Shown here: in pieces, positions 7,592-14,604 of the stretch
How positions within the stretch are numbered: the stretch's first letter is position 1
Layout of the letters: the number at the start of each line of letters is the position of its first letter
Source: a virus
IMG/VR virus record: IMGVR_UViG_3300017782_000037
Location: 1 to 45,339 of that record
Strand: one strand, 5' to 3'
Length of the DNA: 45,339 bases
Made by a program: the position numbers and the translations under genes
The notes under the pieces: generated by a model
What the model saw: only the letters and a program-made list of their open reading frames with translations
Told to the model about the DNA's origin: nothing
Database searches by the model: none

Positions 7592-7846
7592 ATGAAACGT
7601 AATACAGTAACAGAAGAAAAAGGATACAATGAAAGTGACATATTAAATATACAAACTCAATTGCCCACTCAGTTACAAGAAATTTCTGATGTTGCTTTTG
7701 AGAGTGAGGTGTATTTAGAAATTCAAGAACATTTTTTGTTTGTTTTAGCAAATGATTTTTACAAAGATGAATTAACAGCTGAACAAATAACTGAAATGGA
7801 AAGTTATCTACCTGAAGATTATCAGGAAATATTCTACACGGACTAG
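7592..7846 (+). CDS. Small acidic hypothetical protein
   Basis: The 84-residue product (MKRNTVTEEKGYNESD...) is rich in Glu and Asp, probably helical, and has no membrane segment. It starts two bases after the fibre stop, so it belongs to the fibre transcript, and it is the last gene before a hairpin and the second rightward promoter-like element. A fibre-assembly chaperone is possible from position, but nothing in the sequence proves it. Confidence 0.55.
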   Translation: MKRNTVTEEKGYNESDILNIQTQLPTQLQEISDVAFESEVYLEIQEHFLFVLANDFYKDELTAEQITEMESYLPEDYQEIFYTD

Positions 7847-7852
7847 TTATAT

Positions 7853-7872
7853 AAGCTACTAATCTGTAGCTT
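7853..7872 (+). terminator. Hairpin between the fibre operon and groEL
   Basis: AAGCTAC (7853-7859) and GTAGCTT (7866-7872) are perfect inverted repeats around a six-base loop. The following sequence (TATAAAATT) has no strong U-tract, so termination would be weak. The right arm is also the GTAG part of the adjoining promoter-like element, so terminator and promoter overlap here. Confidence 0.4.
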
Positions 7873-7900
7873 TATAAAATTACGTGTGATTATATAATAA
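7866..7900 (+). promoter_or_regulatory. Rightward promoter-like element, copy 2, ahead of groEL
   Basis: GTAG, 12 bases, then ACGTGTGATTATATAATAA. It matches copies at 1241 and 23625 in order and spacing. It ends 11 bases before the groEL start codon, giving the chaperonin genes their own entry point inside the virion gene block. Confidence 0.6.
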
Positions 7901-7911
7901 AATCTAATTAA

Positions 7912-9450
7912 ATGAATCAAATAGTAAAACAATTTAGCTTTGGTGACAAAGGTAGAGAAAAAGTGTTTAAAGGTATCGAAACACTTACGGAAGCCGTAGC
8001 CTCGACATTAGGAGGAGGAGGCGAATGCGTAATTTTTGAGGATGCCCAGGGAGTGCCTGTAATAACTAAAGATGGTGTAACGGTAGCAGAATTATCTGTA
8101 TTATTAGATCCTGTAGAAAATATGGGCGCATCATTAGTTAAACAAGCAGCAAGAAGAACAGTTGCTGAGGCAGGGGACGGGACTACAACATCTACGGTAT
8201 TAGCTCATGCCATATTAAAGGAGTTTGCTAAGTCGCCTATGAAGTTTACTAGCAGGGAAAAAAGAGATGCAATAAATAATATTGTAGATAAAACTTTAAC
8301 TCACTTAGAAAAGCAAGCTAAACCAGTTAATGGTGATATGATCGACGAAGTGGCTACTATATCTACTAACAATGATGCTGAACTAGGTAAATTAATTGCT
8401 GATGCATACAGAGCTGTAGATTTAACGGGCGTTGTTATGATGGAAACATCACAAGACGGTAATACAAGTATAGAGGTAGTTGAGGGAGTGCAGTATGAAA
8501 AAGGTTTTACTAATAATCATTTTGTAACTAATCACGCAAGCAATACAGTAGAGCTGAATAATCCAAAAATATTATTAGTTGATTCAGCAGTAGACACAAT
8601 TAGACAAATACAAACTATATTAGAACATGTTATAAAAAATAACTTGGCACTACTTATAGTTGGAGACGTTGATCCTAAAGTTGCCGCAGCTCTTGCAATG
8701 AATAAAAACAAAGGTTCTATAAAAGTTAATATAGTTCCAGCGCCTACACATGGGGTTAATAGAAAAGAAATATTTGATGACCTAGCCTTATTAACAGGAG
8801 CAACTGTAGTAAGCGAGAATTTAGGAGATGATTTAGATTTAATTGATTTAGATTGTTTAGGCAATTGCATTAAAGCGGTATCAACATTTAAAGATACAGT
8901 TTTTCAAGTAGCCGAAGAACAATCAGAAGATATTAAACTAATTATTGAAAGTATAAAAGAACAATTGCTTATAGAAAGCAATCCCAACAAAATAGTTAAA
9001 CTTGAAAAAAGATTAGCTATGCTAGCCGCAAAACTTGCAATAGTAAAAGTTGGAGGTAATTCTGAGGTTGAATTAAATGAAAAGAAAGATAGAGTTGAAG
9101 ATGCAATATGCGCAACTAAAGCTGCTATAAAAGAAGGTGTGGTTGCCGGTGGCGGAGTTGCACTAATTAATGCAATCAGAAGTATAAAACCAAAGTCATC
9201 TAGTGAAGAACTAGTTATTGAAGCTTTGTATTATCCTTGCAAAACGATTATGAAAAATGCAGGATTAGAATATGAGCATATAAATAAAAAAGATTTTGGT
9301 GTTAATGTTGAAACTGGAAAAACAGTAAATATGTTTAAAGCAGGTATTATAGATCCTGTGCTAGTTACCAAGTCGGCATTAAAAAATGCTGCCTCAGTTG
9401 CTTCGACTATATTGTCTACCAACTGTGTTATGTCTAACGTAAGAGGATAA
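7912..9450 (+). CDS. groEL: Phage GroEL-type chaperonin (60 kDa family)
   Basis: At 512 residues it is slightly shorter than bacterial GroEL (about 548) and aligns over its length. The equatorial nucleotide site is present: ITKDGVTVA near residue 55, AGDGTTT with Asp89 (E. coli Asp87), and VEDAICATKAAIKEGVVAGG with Asp397 (E. coli Asp398, the ATPase base). The apical domain carries LLIVGDV and IVPAPTHG. The Gly-Gly-Met tail of bacterial GroEL is missing. It should form an ATP-driven folding chamber with the GroES encoded immediately after it, perhaps for capsid or fibre subunits; the substrate is inference. Confidence 0.93.
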   Translation: MNQIVKQFSFGDKGREKVFKGIETLTEAVASTLGGGGECVIFEDAQGVPVITKDGVTVAELSVLLDPVENMGASLVKQAARRTVAEAGDGTTTSTVLAHAILKEFAKSPMKFTSREKRDAINNIVDKTLTHLEKQAKPVNGDMIDEVATISTNNDAELGKLIADAYRAVDLTGVVMMETSQDGNTSIEVVEGVQYEKGFTNNHFVTNHASNTVELNNPKILLVDSAVDTIRQIQTILEHVIKNNLALLIVGDVDPKVAAALAMNKNKGSIKVNIVPAPTHGVNRKEIFDDLALLTGATVVSENLGDDLDLIDLDCLGNCIKAVSTFKDTVFQVAEEQSEDIKLIIESIKEQLLIESNPNKIVKLEKRLAMLAAKLAIVKVGGNSEVELNEKKDRVEDAICATKAAIKEGVVAGGGVALINAIRSIKPKSSSEELVIEALYYPCKTIMKNAGLEYEHINKKDFGVNVETGKTVNMFKAGIIDPVLVTKSALKNAASVASTILSTNCVMSNVRG

Positions 9451-9451
9451 T

Positions 9452-9712
9452 ATGAATGCAATAGGTAGAAACATAATAATAAAAAAATTAAAAGAAGGTG
9501 TTACTAAAACTAAAGGCGGGTTGCTTTTAGCTGAGAATCACCGAGAAGATATAAGATACGTAGAAGCTACGGTAGTGTCTACAGGATCTGAATGTGACGG
9601 AATAAATAAAAATGATGTAATATATTACGATCGTCATGCGGGTCACAAAATAGAGCTTGATAAAGAAACATATCACGTTATTAAGGCTCAAGACGTAGTA
9701 TTTGTTTTATGA
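9452..9712 (+). CDS. groES: Phage GroES-type co-chaperonin
   Basis: The 86-residue product has the Cpn10 layout: an initial strand (GRNIIIKKL), a mobile loop with KTKGGLLLAEN at about residues 20-30 that should dock on GroEL, an AEVV-type strand (VEATVVSTGSECDG), NKNDVIYYDRHAG, and a final strand ending DVVFVL. It is a little short of bacterial GroES (about 97). It begins one base after the groEL stop codon and shares ATGA with the next gene, so the three are translationally coupled. Confidence 0.85.
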   Translation: MNAIGRNIIIKKLKEGVTKTKGGLLLAENHREDIRYVEATVVSTGSECDGINKNDVIYYDRHAGHKIELDKETYHVIKAQDVVFVL

Positions 9713-10155
9713 GAGAGTTAACTGGCCAAAAGTTAAAAGAAATAGGTCTGTTAAAACATTATAGAGTAATACGAAGATGGGCTTGTAAAAAAACCGGATT
9801 AACTGATGCAGATTTAGAATTACTAATATATTTTGATTGTTTAGGTAACTTTACAAGAAAAGACTTTGAAGATGGTATTTTAATTTATTCTTGGGATAAT
9901 AGAAGATGGAATAGATTACTAAAAGAAGGTTGGATAGTTAAATGGAGAGGTTATAATGGAGCAGATAAAAGCTATAGTATATATCAGGTTAGTTTACAAA
10001 CAAAAAATATAATACAACAGATTTATAGAATAATGCTTGGGACAGAGGATATACCAACTTCTACAAGACGCAACCCAGCAATGAAAAGAATTTCCTACAG
10101 TGATAAAACTTTAGCCACTGCTATAGGAAAGATTAATAAAGATAAAACAAGATAA
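9709..10155 (+). CDS. Putative winged-helix (MarR-like) protein
   Basis: This 148-residue basic protein has a helix-rich first half (LTGQKLKEIGLLKHYRVIRR...LTDADLELLIYFDCLGNFTRKDF) followed by WNRLLKEGWIVKWRGYNGADKSYSIYQVS. That is the order expected of a winged helix: recognition helix, then a two-strand wing with charged tip. DNA binding and a role in late transcription are inferences. Its start overlaps the GroES stop, placing it in the chaperonin operon. Confidence 0.5.
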   Translation: MRELTGQKLKEIGLLKHYRVIRRWACKKTGLTDADLELLIYFDCLGNFTRKDFEDGILIYSWDNRRWNRLLKEGWIVKWRGYNGADKSYSIYQVSLQTKNIIQQIYRIMLGTEDIPTSTRRNPAMKRISYSDKTLATAIGKINKDKTR

Positions 10156-10157
10156 TT

Positions 10158-10514
10158 ATGGCAGGAATAATGGCAGCAATGAAAAGTTTTGATAGTTTGG
10201 GAGCTAAATTTTCAAACAACCCAGCTCTTAAAGCCGTGCAACAAGCTCAACAAAGAAAACAAGCTCAGCAACAAGCAGTAAGTCAAGTAGCCGGAGTAGC
10301 TGGAGCAGCGCCTACACCAGCAGCACCAGCAGCACCTATGGCAGACACTGACGGACTAGAAGCTAGGATAGCAGCTTTAGAAACACTTGGATCTAATGTG
10401 CCTTCAGCTCCTTCATCTATGGCTCCACAAGCTATAGCTACGGGAGAAGCAATTTTTGGAACTCCAGAGCAAAGAAATAGTTCAATAAATCCTTTTAATA
10501 GTGCATTAATTTAA
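10158..10514 (+). CDS. Ala/Gln/Pro-rich hypothetical protein
   Basis: This 118-residue protein starts MAGIMAAMKSFDSLGAKF. Residues 25-45 are a Gln/Ala helix (QQAQQRKQAQQQA), residues 46-65 an Ala/Pro linker, then a short helical DGLEARIAALETLGS segment that may form a coiled coil. It ends NPFNSALI. The low-complexity build suggests a virion-internal or linker protein. No domain is recognised. Confidence 0.55.
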   Translation: MAGIMAAMKSFDSLGAKFSNNPALKAVQQAQQRKQAQQQAVSQVAGVAGAAPTPAAPAAPMADTDGLEARIAALETLGSNVPSAPSSMAPQAIATGEAIFGTPEQRNSSINPFNSALI

Positions 10515-10520
10515 AAAAAT

Positions 10521-10745
10521 ATGGAATATACAAAAAAACCAATAGCTAACGCAACAAGCGGAGCTTCAGGAGAAATAGGAGAAAGTGCTTTATGGGATGG
10601 TCCCTTAAGTCAAATGGGAAGACCTCATGGTAAAGGTTCTTCTTCAGGAATACGAGGTATGGAATTATTAAAATATCCATCAAGTTATGAGTCAAAACCA
10701 ATTACAGAGTGTGCTAAGAAAGGACGCTACAATGAGTCTTACTAA
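10521..10745 (+). CDS. Hypothetical 74-residue protein
   Basis: It starts MEYTKKPIANATSGASGEIG and is Gly/Ser-rich and apparently unstructured, with a repeated-looking GKGSSSGIRGMELLKYPSS segment. It follows the previous gene by six bases and its last 14 bases overlap the start of the M15 peptidase gene. No known family is recognised; it may be a small structural protein. Confidence 0.5.
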   Translation: MEYTKKPIANATSGASGEIGESALWDGPLSQMGRPHGKGSSSGIRGMELLKYPSSYESKPITECAKKGRYNESY

Positions 10746-11118
10746 AAATTTTAGTAAATCTGAATTTGATTGTAGTTGTGGATGTAATATGCCAGAAGAA
10801 GTTTTGATGGAAATTCAAAAACTAGCTGGGCAATTACAGAACATTAGGGATTTCATAAGAAAACCTATCAAACTAACAAACGCCTACAGATGTCCAAAAC
10901 ATAACAAAAAGGTTGGAGGAGTTTCAAATTCTCAACATATTTTAGGCAAAGCAGCAGATATTCAAGTAAATGGCTTAGACCCGCTGGAAGTTTACAAAAC
11001 TATAGATAATTTAGCTGAGCACGGACACATATTGCAAGGAGGTCTTGGCAAATATAATACCTTCACGCACTACGATATAAGAAAAACTAGAGCCCGGTGG
11101 GATAAAACATTAGAATGA
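10732..11118 (+). CDS. M15-family D-Ala-D-Ala carboxypeptidase-like endolysin
   Basis: The 128-residue protein carries the M15 zinc site: SQHILGKAADIQ with His69 and Asp76, and FTHYDIR with His113. It also has the FDCSCGC N-terminal segment and the AYRCPKHN loop usual in peptidase_M15_3 proteins. It should cut peptidoglycan peptides, most likely as the lysis enzyme, with the holin encoded at 12071. I chose the ATG at 10732 because homologues begin near LTKNFSKSEF; an in-frame ATG at 10687 would add 15 unlike residues. Confidence 0.85.
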   Translation: MSLTKNFSKSEFDCSCGCNMPEEVLMEIQKLAGQLQNIRDFIRKPIKLTNAYRCPKHNKKVGGVSNSQHILGKAADIQVNGLDPLEVYKTIDNLAEHGHILQGGLGKYNTFTHYDIRKTRARWDKTLE

Positions 11119-11249
11119 TGGCTACAAAAAAATTTAAAGTACATAAGATGTACAAAGGTAAAGTTACAAAAATAGCTAAAACTATGGCTCAACATAACGC
11201 ACTAAAAAAACAGGGGTACACGCATACTAAACCTAAAAAGAAAAAGTAA
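11118..11249 (+). CDS. Very basic 43-residue protein
   Basis: The ORF reads MATKKFKVHKMYKGKVTKIA and ends THTKPKKKK; more than a third of its residues are Lys. Its ATG overlaps the peptidase TGA, and its TAA overlaps the next ATG (TAATG). It is the first of a run of five tiny Lys/Arg-rich genes. Composition suggests nucleic-acid binding, but no function is known. Confidence 0.6.
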   Translation: MATKKFKVHKMYKGKVTKIAKTMAQHNALKKQGYTHTKPKKKK

Positions 11250-11562
11250 TGGCAGTCAAAAAAAAGCAGCACCTAAAAAAAGAGGCAAGGCGCCCTCGCG
11301 TAAAAAATCTAAAGGAAACTACGCAAAAGTAAAAAAGGGAAAAGGCACAGGTAAGAAAGCTGGTGGAGGAATGACTGCTAAAGGAGTTGCTAAGTACCGT
11401 AAAGATAATCCTGGCAGTAAATTAAAAACGGCTGTAACTACACCTCCTTCAAAACTTAAAAAAGGAAGTAAAGCTGCTAAAAGACGTAAATCATTTTGTG
11501 CAAGATCTAAAGGCTGGAAGTCAGAAAGAGGATTAGCTGCGCGAAGAAAATGGAACTGTTAG
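11249..11562 (+). CDS. Basic protein with KSFCAR motif, frame changed at an A AAA AAG site
   Basis: The ATG at 11249 opens a frame that would end after 27 residues, while from 11266 the minus-one frame is open to the TAG at 11560 and reads AAPKKRGKAPSRKKSKGNYA. Joining the frames gives 104 residues. The C-terminal half (KRRKSFCARSKGW, ending RRKWNC) matches a small basic protein family common in marine phages. The change falls within eight A's followed by G (11258-11266), in frame as A AAA AAG, the classic minus-one slippery heptamer. Either programmed frameshifting or a lost A explains it. A start at 11371 would give 63 residues only. Confidence 0.6.
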
Positions 11563-11563
11563 T

Positions 11564-11698
11564 ATGAAAAATAAAAAAAATTGCGGGTGCCTTAGCAAAT
11601 ATATGAAGCCTTCTATGAAAGGTACAAAAGGATCAAAAGGCAGAAACGGCTGGGATGCAAAGCCAGTATTTAGAATAACTAATCCAGGTAGAAGATGA
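11564..11698 (+). CDS. Basic 44-residue protein with a CGC motif
   Basis: The ORF reads MKNKKNCGCLSKYMKPSMKG and ends RITNPGRR. It starts one base after the previous stop, and its TGA overlaps the next ATG. Two close Cys (CGC at residues 7-9) could bind metal or form a disulfide, which is inference. It is too small for family assignment, but its tight packing in the basic cassette supports it. Confidence 0.55.
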   Translation: MKNKKNCGCLSKYMKPSMKGTKGSKGRNGWDAKPVFRITNPGRR

Positions 11699-11817
11699 AA
11701 AAGAAAACAAACAAAGATGCTTGTTATTGGAAAATAAAAAAAAGCTATAAAGTATTCCCTTCTGCGTATGCTAGTGGGGCAATTGCAAAGTGTCGTAAGA
11801 AAAGAGGCAAAAAGTAA
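11695..11817 (+). CDS. Basic 40-residue protein with a PSAYASGA motif
   Basis: The ORF reads MKKKTNKDACYWKIKKSYKV then FPSAYASGAIAKCRKK. The CYxK...YKV(F/W)PSAYASGxxxKCRK pattern is familiar from small proteins of marine phages, without known function. Both Cys of the pattern are present (residues 10 and 33). It overlaps its neighbours on both sides by ATGA and TAATG. Confidence 0.6.
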   Translation: MKKKTNKDACYWKIKKSYKVFPSAYASGAIAKCRKKRGKK

Positions 11818-12074
11818 TGGCTGTTCGTAAAACAAAAAAAGGAGCTGCATTAAAAAGATGGTTTAAAGAAAAGTGGACAGACGAAAAAGGTAATGTTTGT
11901 GGATCTACAAAAAACAAAAAAACTAAAAAGTGTAGACCCTCTAAAAGAGTAAGTTCAAAAACCCCAAAAACCTGGAAGGAAATGTCTCCCGCTGAAAAGA
12001 AAAAAGCTGTAGCAGAAAAGAAAAGAACAGGAATGGGTAAAAGAACTTCTTCTCTAAAAAGAAAAAAGAAATGA
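11817..12074 (+). CDS. Basic protein resembling the DUF5872 family
   Basis: An 85-residue, strongly basic protein. It has LKRWFKEKWTDEKGNVCG near residue 12 and KCRPSKRVSSKTPKTW, a pattern I associate with DUF5872-type phage proteins (W-F-K-E-K-W, C-G and K-C-x-P). The last 25 residues are nearly all Lys/Arg/Ser. Two Cys (in VCG and KCRP) may bind a metal. The family is common in marine phages and of unknown role. Its stop overlaps the holin start codon. Confidence 0.65.
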   Translation: MAVRKTKKGAALKRWFKEKWTDEKGNVCGSTKNKKTKKCRPSKRVSSKTPKTWKEMSPAEKKKAVAEKKRTGMGKRTSSLKRKKK

Positions 12075-12562
12075 GTAAGAATCCGAATGCTAAAAAAAAC
12101 GGTGGTGAAGGAACGGCTGTAGGAAAAGCCTTAAGATTCTTAGCTGCTCAAGGAAAAAAGTTTGCACCAGAACTGCTAGATATGGCGGGATCATTAACTG
12201 GTGTTGAAGCATTAAGCAAATTAGGGGATGCAATTAAAGGTGACCCTGAATTATCTGAACTAGATAAAAGAATATTACTCGCTGAGCTGGAAACAGATGC
12301 GGTAAGAGAACAAGAGATAACTAAACGATGGGAAGCAGATTTACATTCGGATAGTTGGTTGTCAAAAAATGTACGGCCATTAACATTATCATTTTTATTG
12401 GTATGTATGTTCCTGTTCGTTATATTAGATAGCACATCATCAATACCATTTAACATAGACCCAGAATGGATCGATCTTCTTAAAGCACTTATGATAACCG
12501 CTGTTGGTGGTTATTTTGTTGTGAGATCAGGAGAAAAAATAACAAACAAATTAAAAAAATAA
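12071..12562 (+). CDS. Holin, 3TM family resembling gene-transfer-agent release holins
   Basis: This 163-residue protein has a helical cytoplasmic first half (GKKFAPELLDMAGSLTG...LDKRILLAELE) and then SWLSKNVRPLTL just before a hydrophobic segment LSFLLVCMFLFVIL. A second hydrophobic segment (LLKALMITAVGGYFVV) and a basic tail follow. The W-x-x-x-x-x-R-P-L-T-L junction is typical of the 3TM holins. It should open the inner membrane at lysis and release the M15 enzyme encoded upstream. Two strong membrane segments are visible; a third is not obvious. Confidence 0.8.
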   Translation: MSKNPNAKKNGGEGTAVGKALRFLAAQGKKFAPELLDMAGSLTGVEALSKLGDAIKGDPELSELDKRILLAELETDAVREQEITKRWEADLHSDSWLSKNVRPLTLSFLLVCMFLFVILDSTSSIPFNIDPEWIDLLKALMITAVGGYFVVRSGEKITNKLKK

Positions 12563-12590
12563 ACAGATAGGACTGTATAAACCTAGCCTA

Positions 12591-13009
<419 letters not shown>

Positions 13010-13019
13010 TAAAATAAAT

Positions 13020-13053
13020 ATAGTCTTGCGGGATTAACGTTTCGCAAGACTAT
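13020..13053 (+). terminator. Strong hairpin terminator
   Basis: ATAGTCTTGCG (13020-13030) and CGCAAGACTAT (13043-13053) form a perfect 11-base-pair stem with a 12-base loop, followed by TATTAATAA. It stands 10 bases past the stop of the 12626 gene. This is the most stable hairpin seen in the window. Confidence 0.75.
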
Positions 13054-13069
13054 TATTAATAATATAAAT

Positions 13070-13375
13070 ATGGCTTTTAAAATTAGTGCTCCTTATAAAA
13101 TATTTAACACTCCTATTTATCATAAAGATCTAGGCGATGACACTAATGGGGTAGCTACTAATAAAGGGGTTATTATATTAAACAATAATATATCACCTAT
13201 AAAAGAAAAAAACGTAATAGACCATGAGATGGTGCACATCAATCAAATGAAAAGAGGTGATTTAGACTATGATGATGACTACGTTTATTGGAAAGGTAAG
13301 AAATATCCACGAAGCACTATGAACGAAGGGGCAAAAAATTTGCCTTGGGAAGTCGAAGCTTATAAAAATTCATAA
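13070..13375 (+). CDS. Small HExxH protein, putative zinc metallopeptidase
   Basis: A 101-residue protein with HEMVH at residues 52-56 (preceded by VID and followed by INQMKRGD), the zinc-binding HExxH motif. A conserved-looking PWEVEAY near the C-terminus (Glu94, Glu96) could give the third ligand, as in minimal gluzincin-like folds. The first half is short strands (KIFNTPIYHKDL, GVIILNN). It might process virion proteins or host wall proteins. No signal peptide is seen, and it could be a non-catalytic relative. Confidence 0.6.
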   Translation: MAFKISAPYKIFNTPIYHKDLGDDTNGVATNKGVIILNNNISPIKEKNVIDHEMVHINQMKRGDLDYDDDYVYWKGKKYPRSTMNEGAKNLPWEVEAYKNS

Positions 13376-13585
13376 ATGAAAACTTCTAAAAAAGGTTATT
13401 TAAAAAACAGCCCTGACGTTAACAAACCTCAAAATATCATAAAAGGGAAGCACATAACAATGAAAGGAGTCGAGTTTAAAGTATTAGGGACTGACGACCG
13501 GGGATATACTCAAATAATGTATCCAGGATATGATTATTATTTTCCTCATGCTAAATACGTTATAGAAACACCACTTAAAAAATAA
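13376..13585 (+). CDS. Hypothetical 69-residue basic protein
   Basis: The gene starts directly after the TAA of the HExxH gene. The protein begins MKTSKKGYLKNSPDVNKPQN and has a likely small beta fold (ITMKGVEFKVLGTDDRG...YTQIMYPGYDYYFPHAKYVIE), possibly an SH3-like barrel. No function is recognised. Its tight link to the HExxH gene suggests a shared role. Confidence 0.6.
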   Translation: MKTSKKGYLKNSPDVNKPQNIIKGKHITMKGVEFKVLGTDDRGYTQIMYPGYDYYFPHAKYVIETPLKK

Positions 13586-13602
13586 TTATTAAATATAATC
13601 AA

Positions 13603-13704
13603 ATGAAATATTTATTCATTACATTACTAATTGTAGGAGCCTATTTTGAAAATAGCCATTTAGCTTTTTTATTAACCGACTCCTTATTTATAAAAAAAGA
13701 TTAA
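13603..13704 (+). CDS. Possible 33-residue membrane peptide
   Basis: The ORF reads MKYLFITLLIVGAYFENSHL and ends LFIKKD. Residues 3-15 are hydrophobic and a second hydrophobic patch (AFLLTDSLFI) follows. It has an A-rich leader and lies between two clear genes in the same direction. It might act in lysis or as a small membrane protein. Small size keeps the call tentative. Confidence 0.4.
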   Translation: MKYLFITLLIVGAYFENSHLAFLLTDSLFIKKD

Positions 13705-13740
13705 AAATTAACACTAATATTAACATTAAAACAAGAAACA

Positions 13741-14064
13741 ATGGCATACATGCAAGAACCCGGTAGAGCACCTTTAGCAAACAAAAAAGTTGAAGCTCTA
13801 ACCAATGGAGTACCCTTAAGACAAGAAAAAAATATATTTGAAATTGCAGAGGACAACAAACCGAGTAGATACGAAAGAGCTATAGACATAGCAGATCAAA
13901 AATCAATGGATGATGGCGGTCCCAGAAAGTTATTGGGAGATTTTGGAGGCGGCGGTTCCAGCTGGCGCACATCAGGAAGAAATAGAGACATAGGAAGCTT
14001 TGTGTATAATTTTGCAAAAGAGATGATTTCACCATCAAAACCAAAGCCAACAAGCGGTAGATAG
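13741..14064 (+). CDS. Hypothetical 107-residue protein
   Basis: The product starts MAYMQEPGRAPLANKKVEAL and holds a DDGGPRKLLGDFGGGGSSW stretch near residue 57 and a basic Pro/Ser tail (SPSKPKPTSGR). It looks largely disordered, as many virion-internal or scaffolding accessory proteins do. No known family. It is preceded by a leader of AACAT/AACA units. Confidence 0.55.
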   Translation: MAYMQEPGRAPLANKKVEALTNGVPLRQEKNIFEIAEDNKPSRYERAIDIADQKSMDDGGPRKLLGDFGGGGSSWRTSGRNRDIGSFVYNFAKEMISPSKPKPTSGR

Positions 14065-14102
14065 AGAATATTAATATAAATTAACAATTAAATTAAATTA
14101 AC

Positions 14103-14372
14103 ATGAGTAAAGTAAAAAAAATGAAATCAGAAAACTTATCAATCAGTAAAGAACAATTAGAGAAAGTACAAACGCTGCAAGCAGACTTACAAAAGTTTTG
14201 TGCGCACATTGGAGGATTAGAAGTTCAAAAAGCAAAAGCTATTTATCAAATAAATATGCTTGAAAAAGAAATGGAGGACTTTAAAAAATCTATTGAGGAT
14301 GAGTATGGACCTATTAATATTAATTTAACTGATGGTACTTATGAAGTAATACCTACGGATAAAGAAAAGTAG
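14103..14372 (+). CDS. Small coiled-coil protein
   Basis: The 89-residue protein is mainly helix: residues 15-70 (SISKEQLEKVQTLQADLQKF and onward to MEDFKKSIEDEYG) have regular heptad spacing, followed by a short acidic strand (INLTDGTYEVI). This helical hairpin plus strand layout is common in small phage assembly proteins of unknown role. It is preceded by a leader of repeated AATTAA. Confidence 0.55.
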   Translation: MSKVKKMKSENLSISKEQLEKVQTLQADLQKFCAHIGGLEVQKAKAIYQINMLEKEMEDFKKSIEDEYGPININLTDGTYEVIPTDKEK

Positions 14373-14376
14373 GGTC

Positions 14377-14604
14377 ATGGGTAATATTATAAGAAAGATA
14401 AGTATAGGTGCTGACTACAAGAACGAAGCAATGCATTACTCTGTTAAGCAGACAGTTTATGGTGGGCACGAAATTTCTCATATAATATTTGAAGAGTCTG
14501 ATAATTCTTATAATATATTTATAAAAAAAGAAGACGAGGTAATGCCATGGAAGAAGTTTAATTCTAACATGGCAATATCCGTTGAGTATGACTTGGAGTA
14601 CTAA
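14377..14604 (+). CDS. Hypothetical 75-residue protein
   Basis: The product (MGNIIRKISIGADYKNEAMH...) has alternating strands such as HEISHIIFEE and YNIFIKKEDEVMPWKKF. It follows the coiled-coil gene by four bases, and its TAA shares the A with the next start codon. No catalytic motif is visible. It is part of the run of genes leading to the terminase. Confidence 0.6.
   Translation: MGNIIRKISIGADYKNEAMHYSVKQTVYGGHEISHIIFEESDNSYNIFIKKEDEVMPWKKFNSNMAISVEYDLEY

Noticed and set aside
8532-8870. 112-codon open frame on the minus strand inside groEL
   Set aside because: It lies wholly within a well-supported gene, opposite to it, and encodes a low-quality Ser/Leu/Ile-rich sequence; typical antisense shadow.
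10687-10731. Upstream start for the M15 peptidase
   Set aside because: It would put 15 atypical residues ahead of the family-like LTKNFSKSEF start and overlap the previous gene by a further 45 bases.
7844-12074. Reassignment of TAG or TGA in this phage
   Set aside because: TAG ends the genes at 7844 and 11560, and TGA ends those at 9710 and 12072, each at a sensible gene boundary; conserved genes are not interrupted by either codon.
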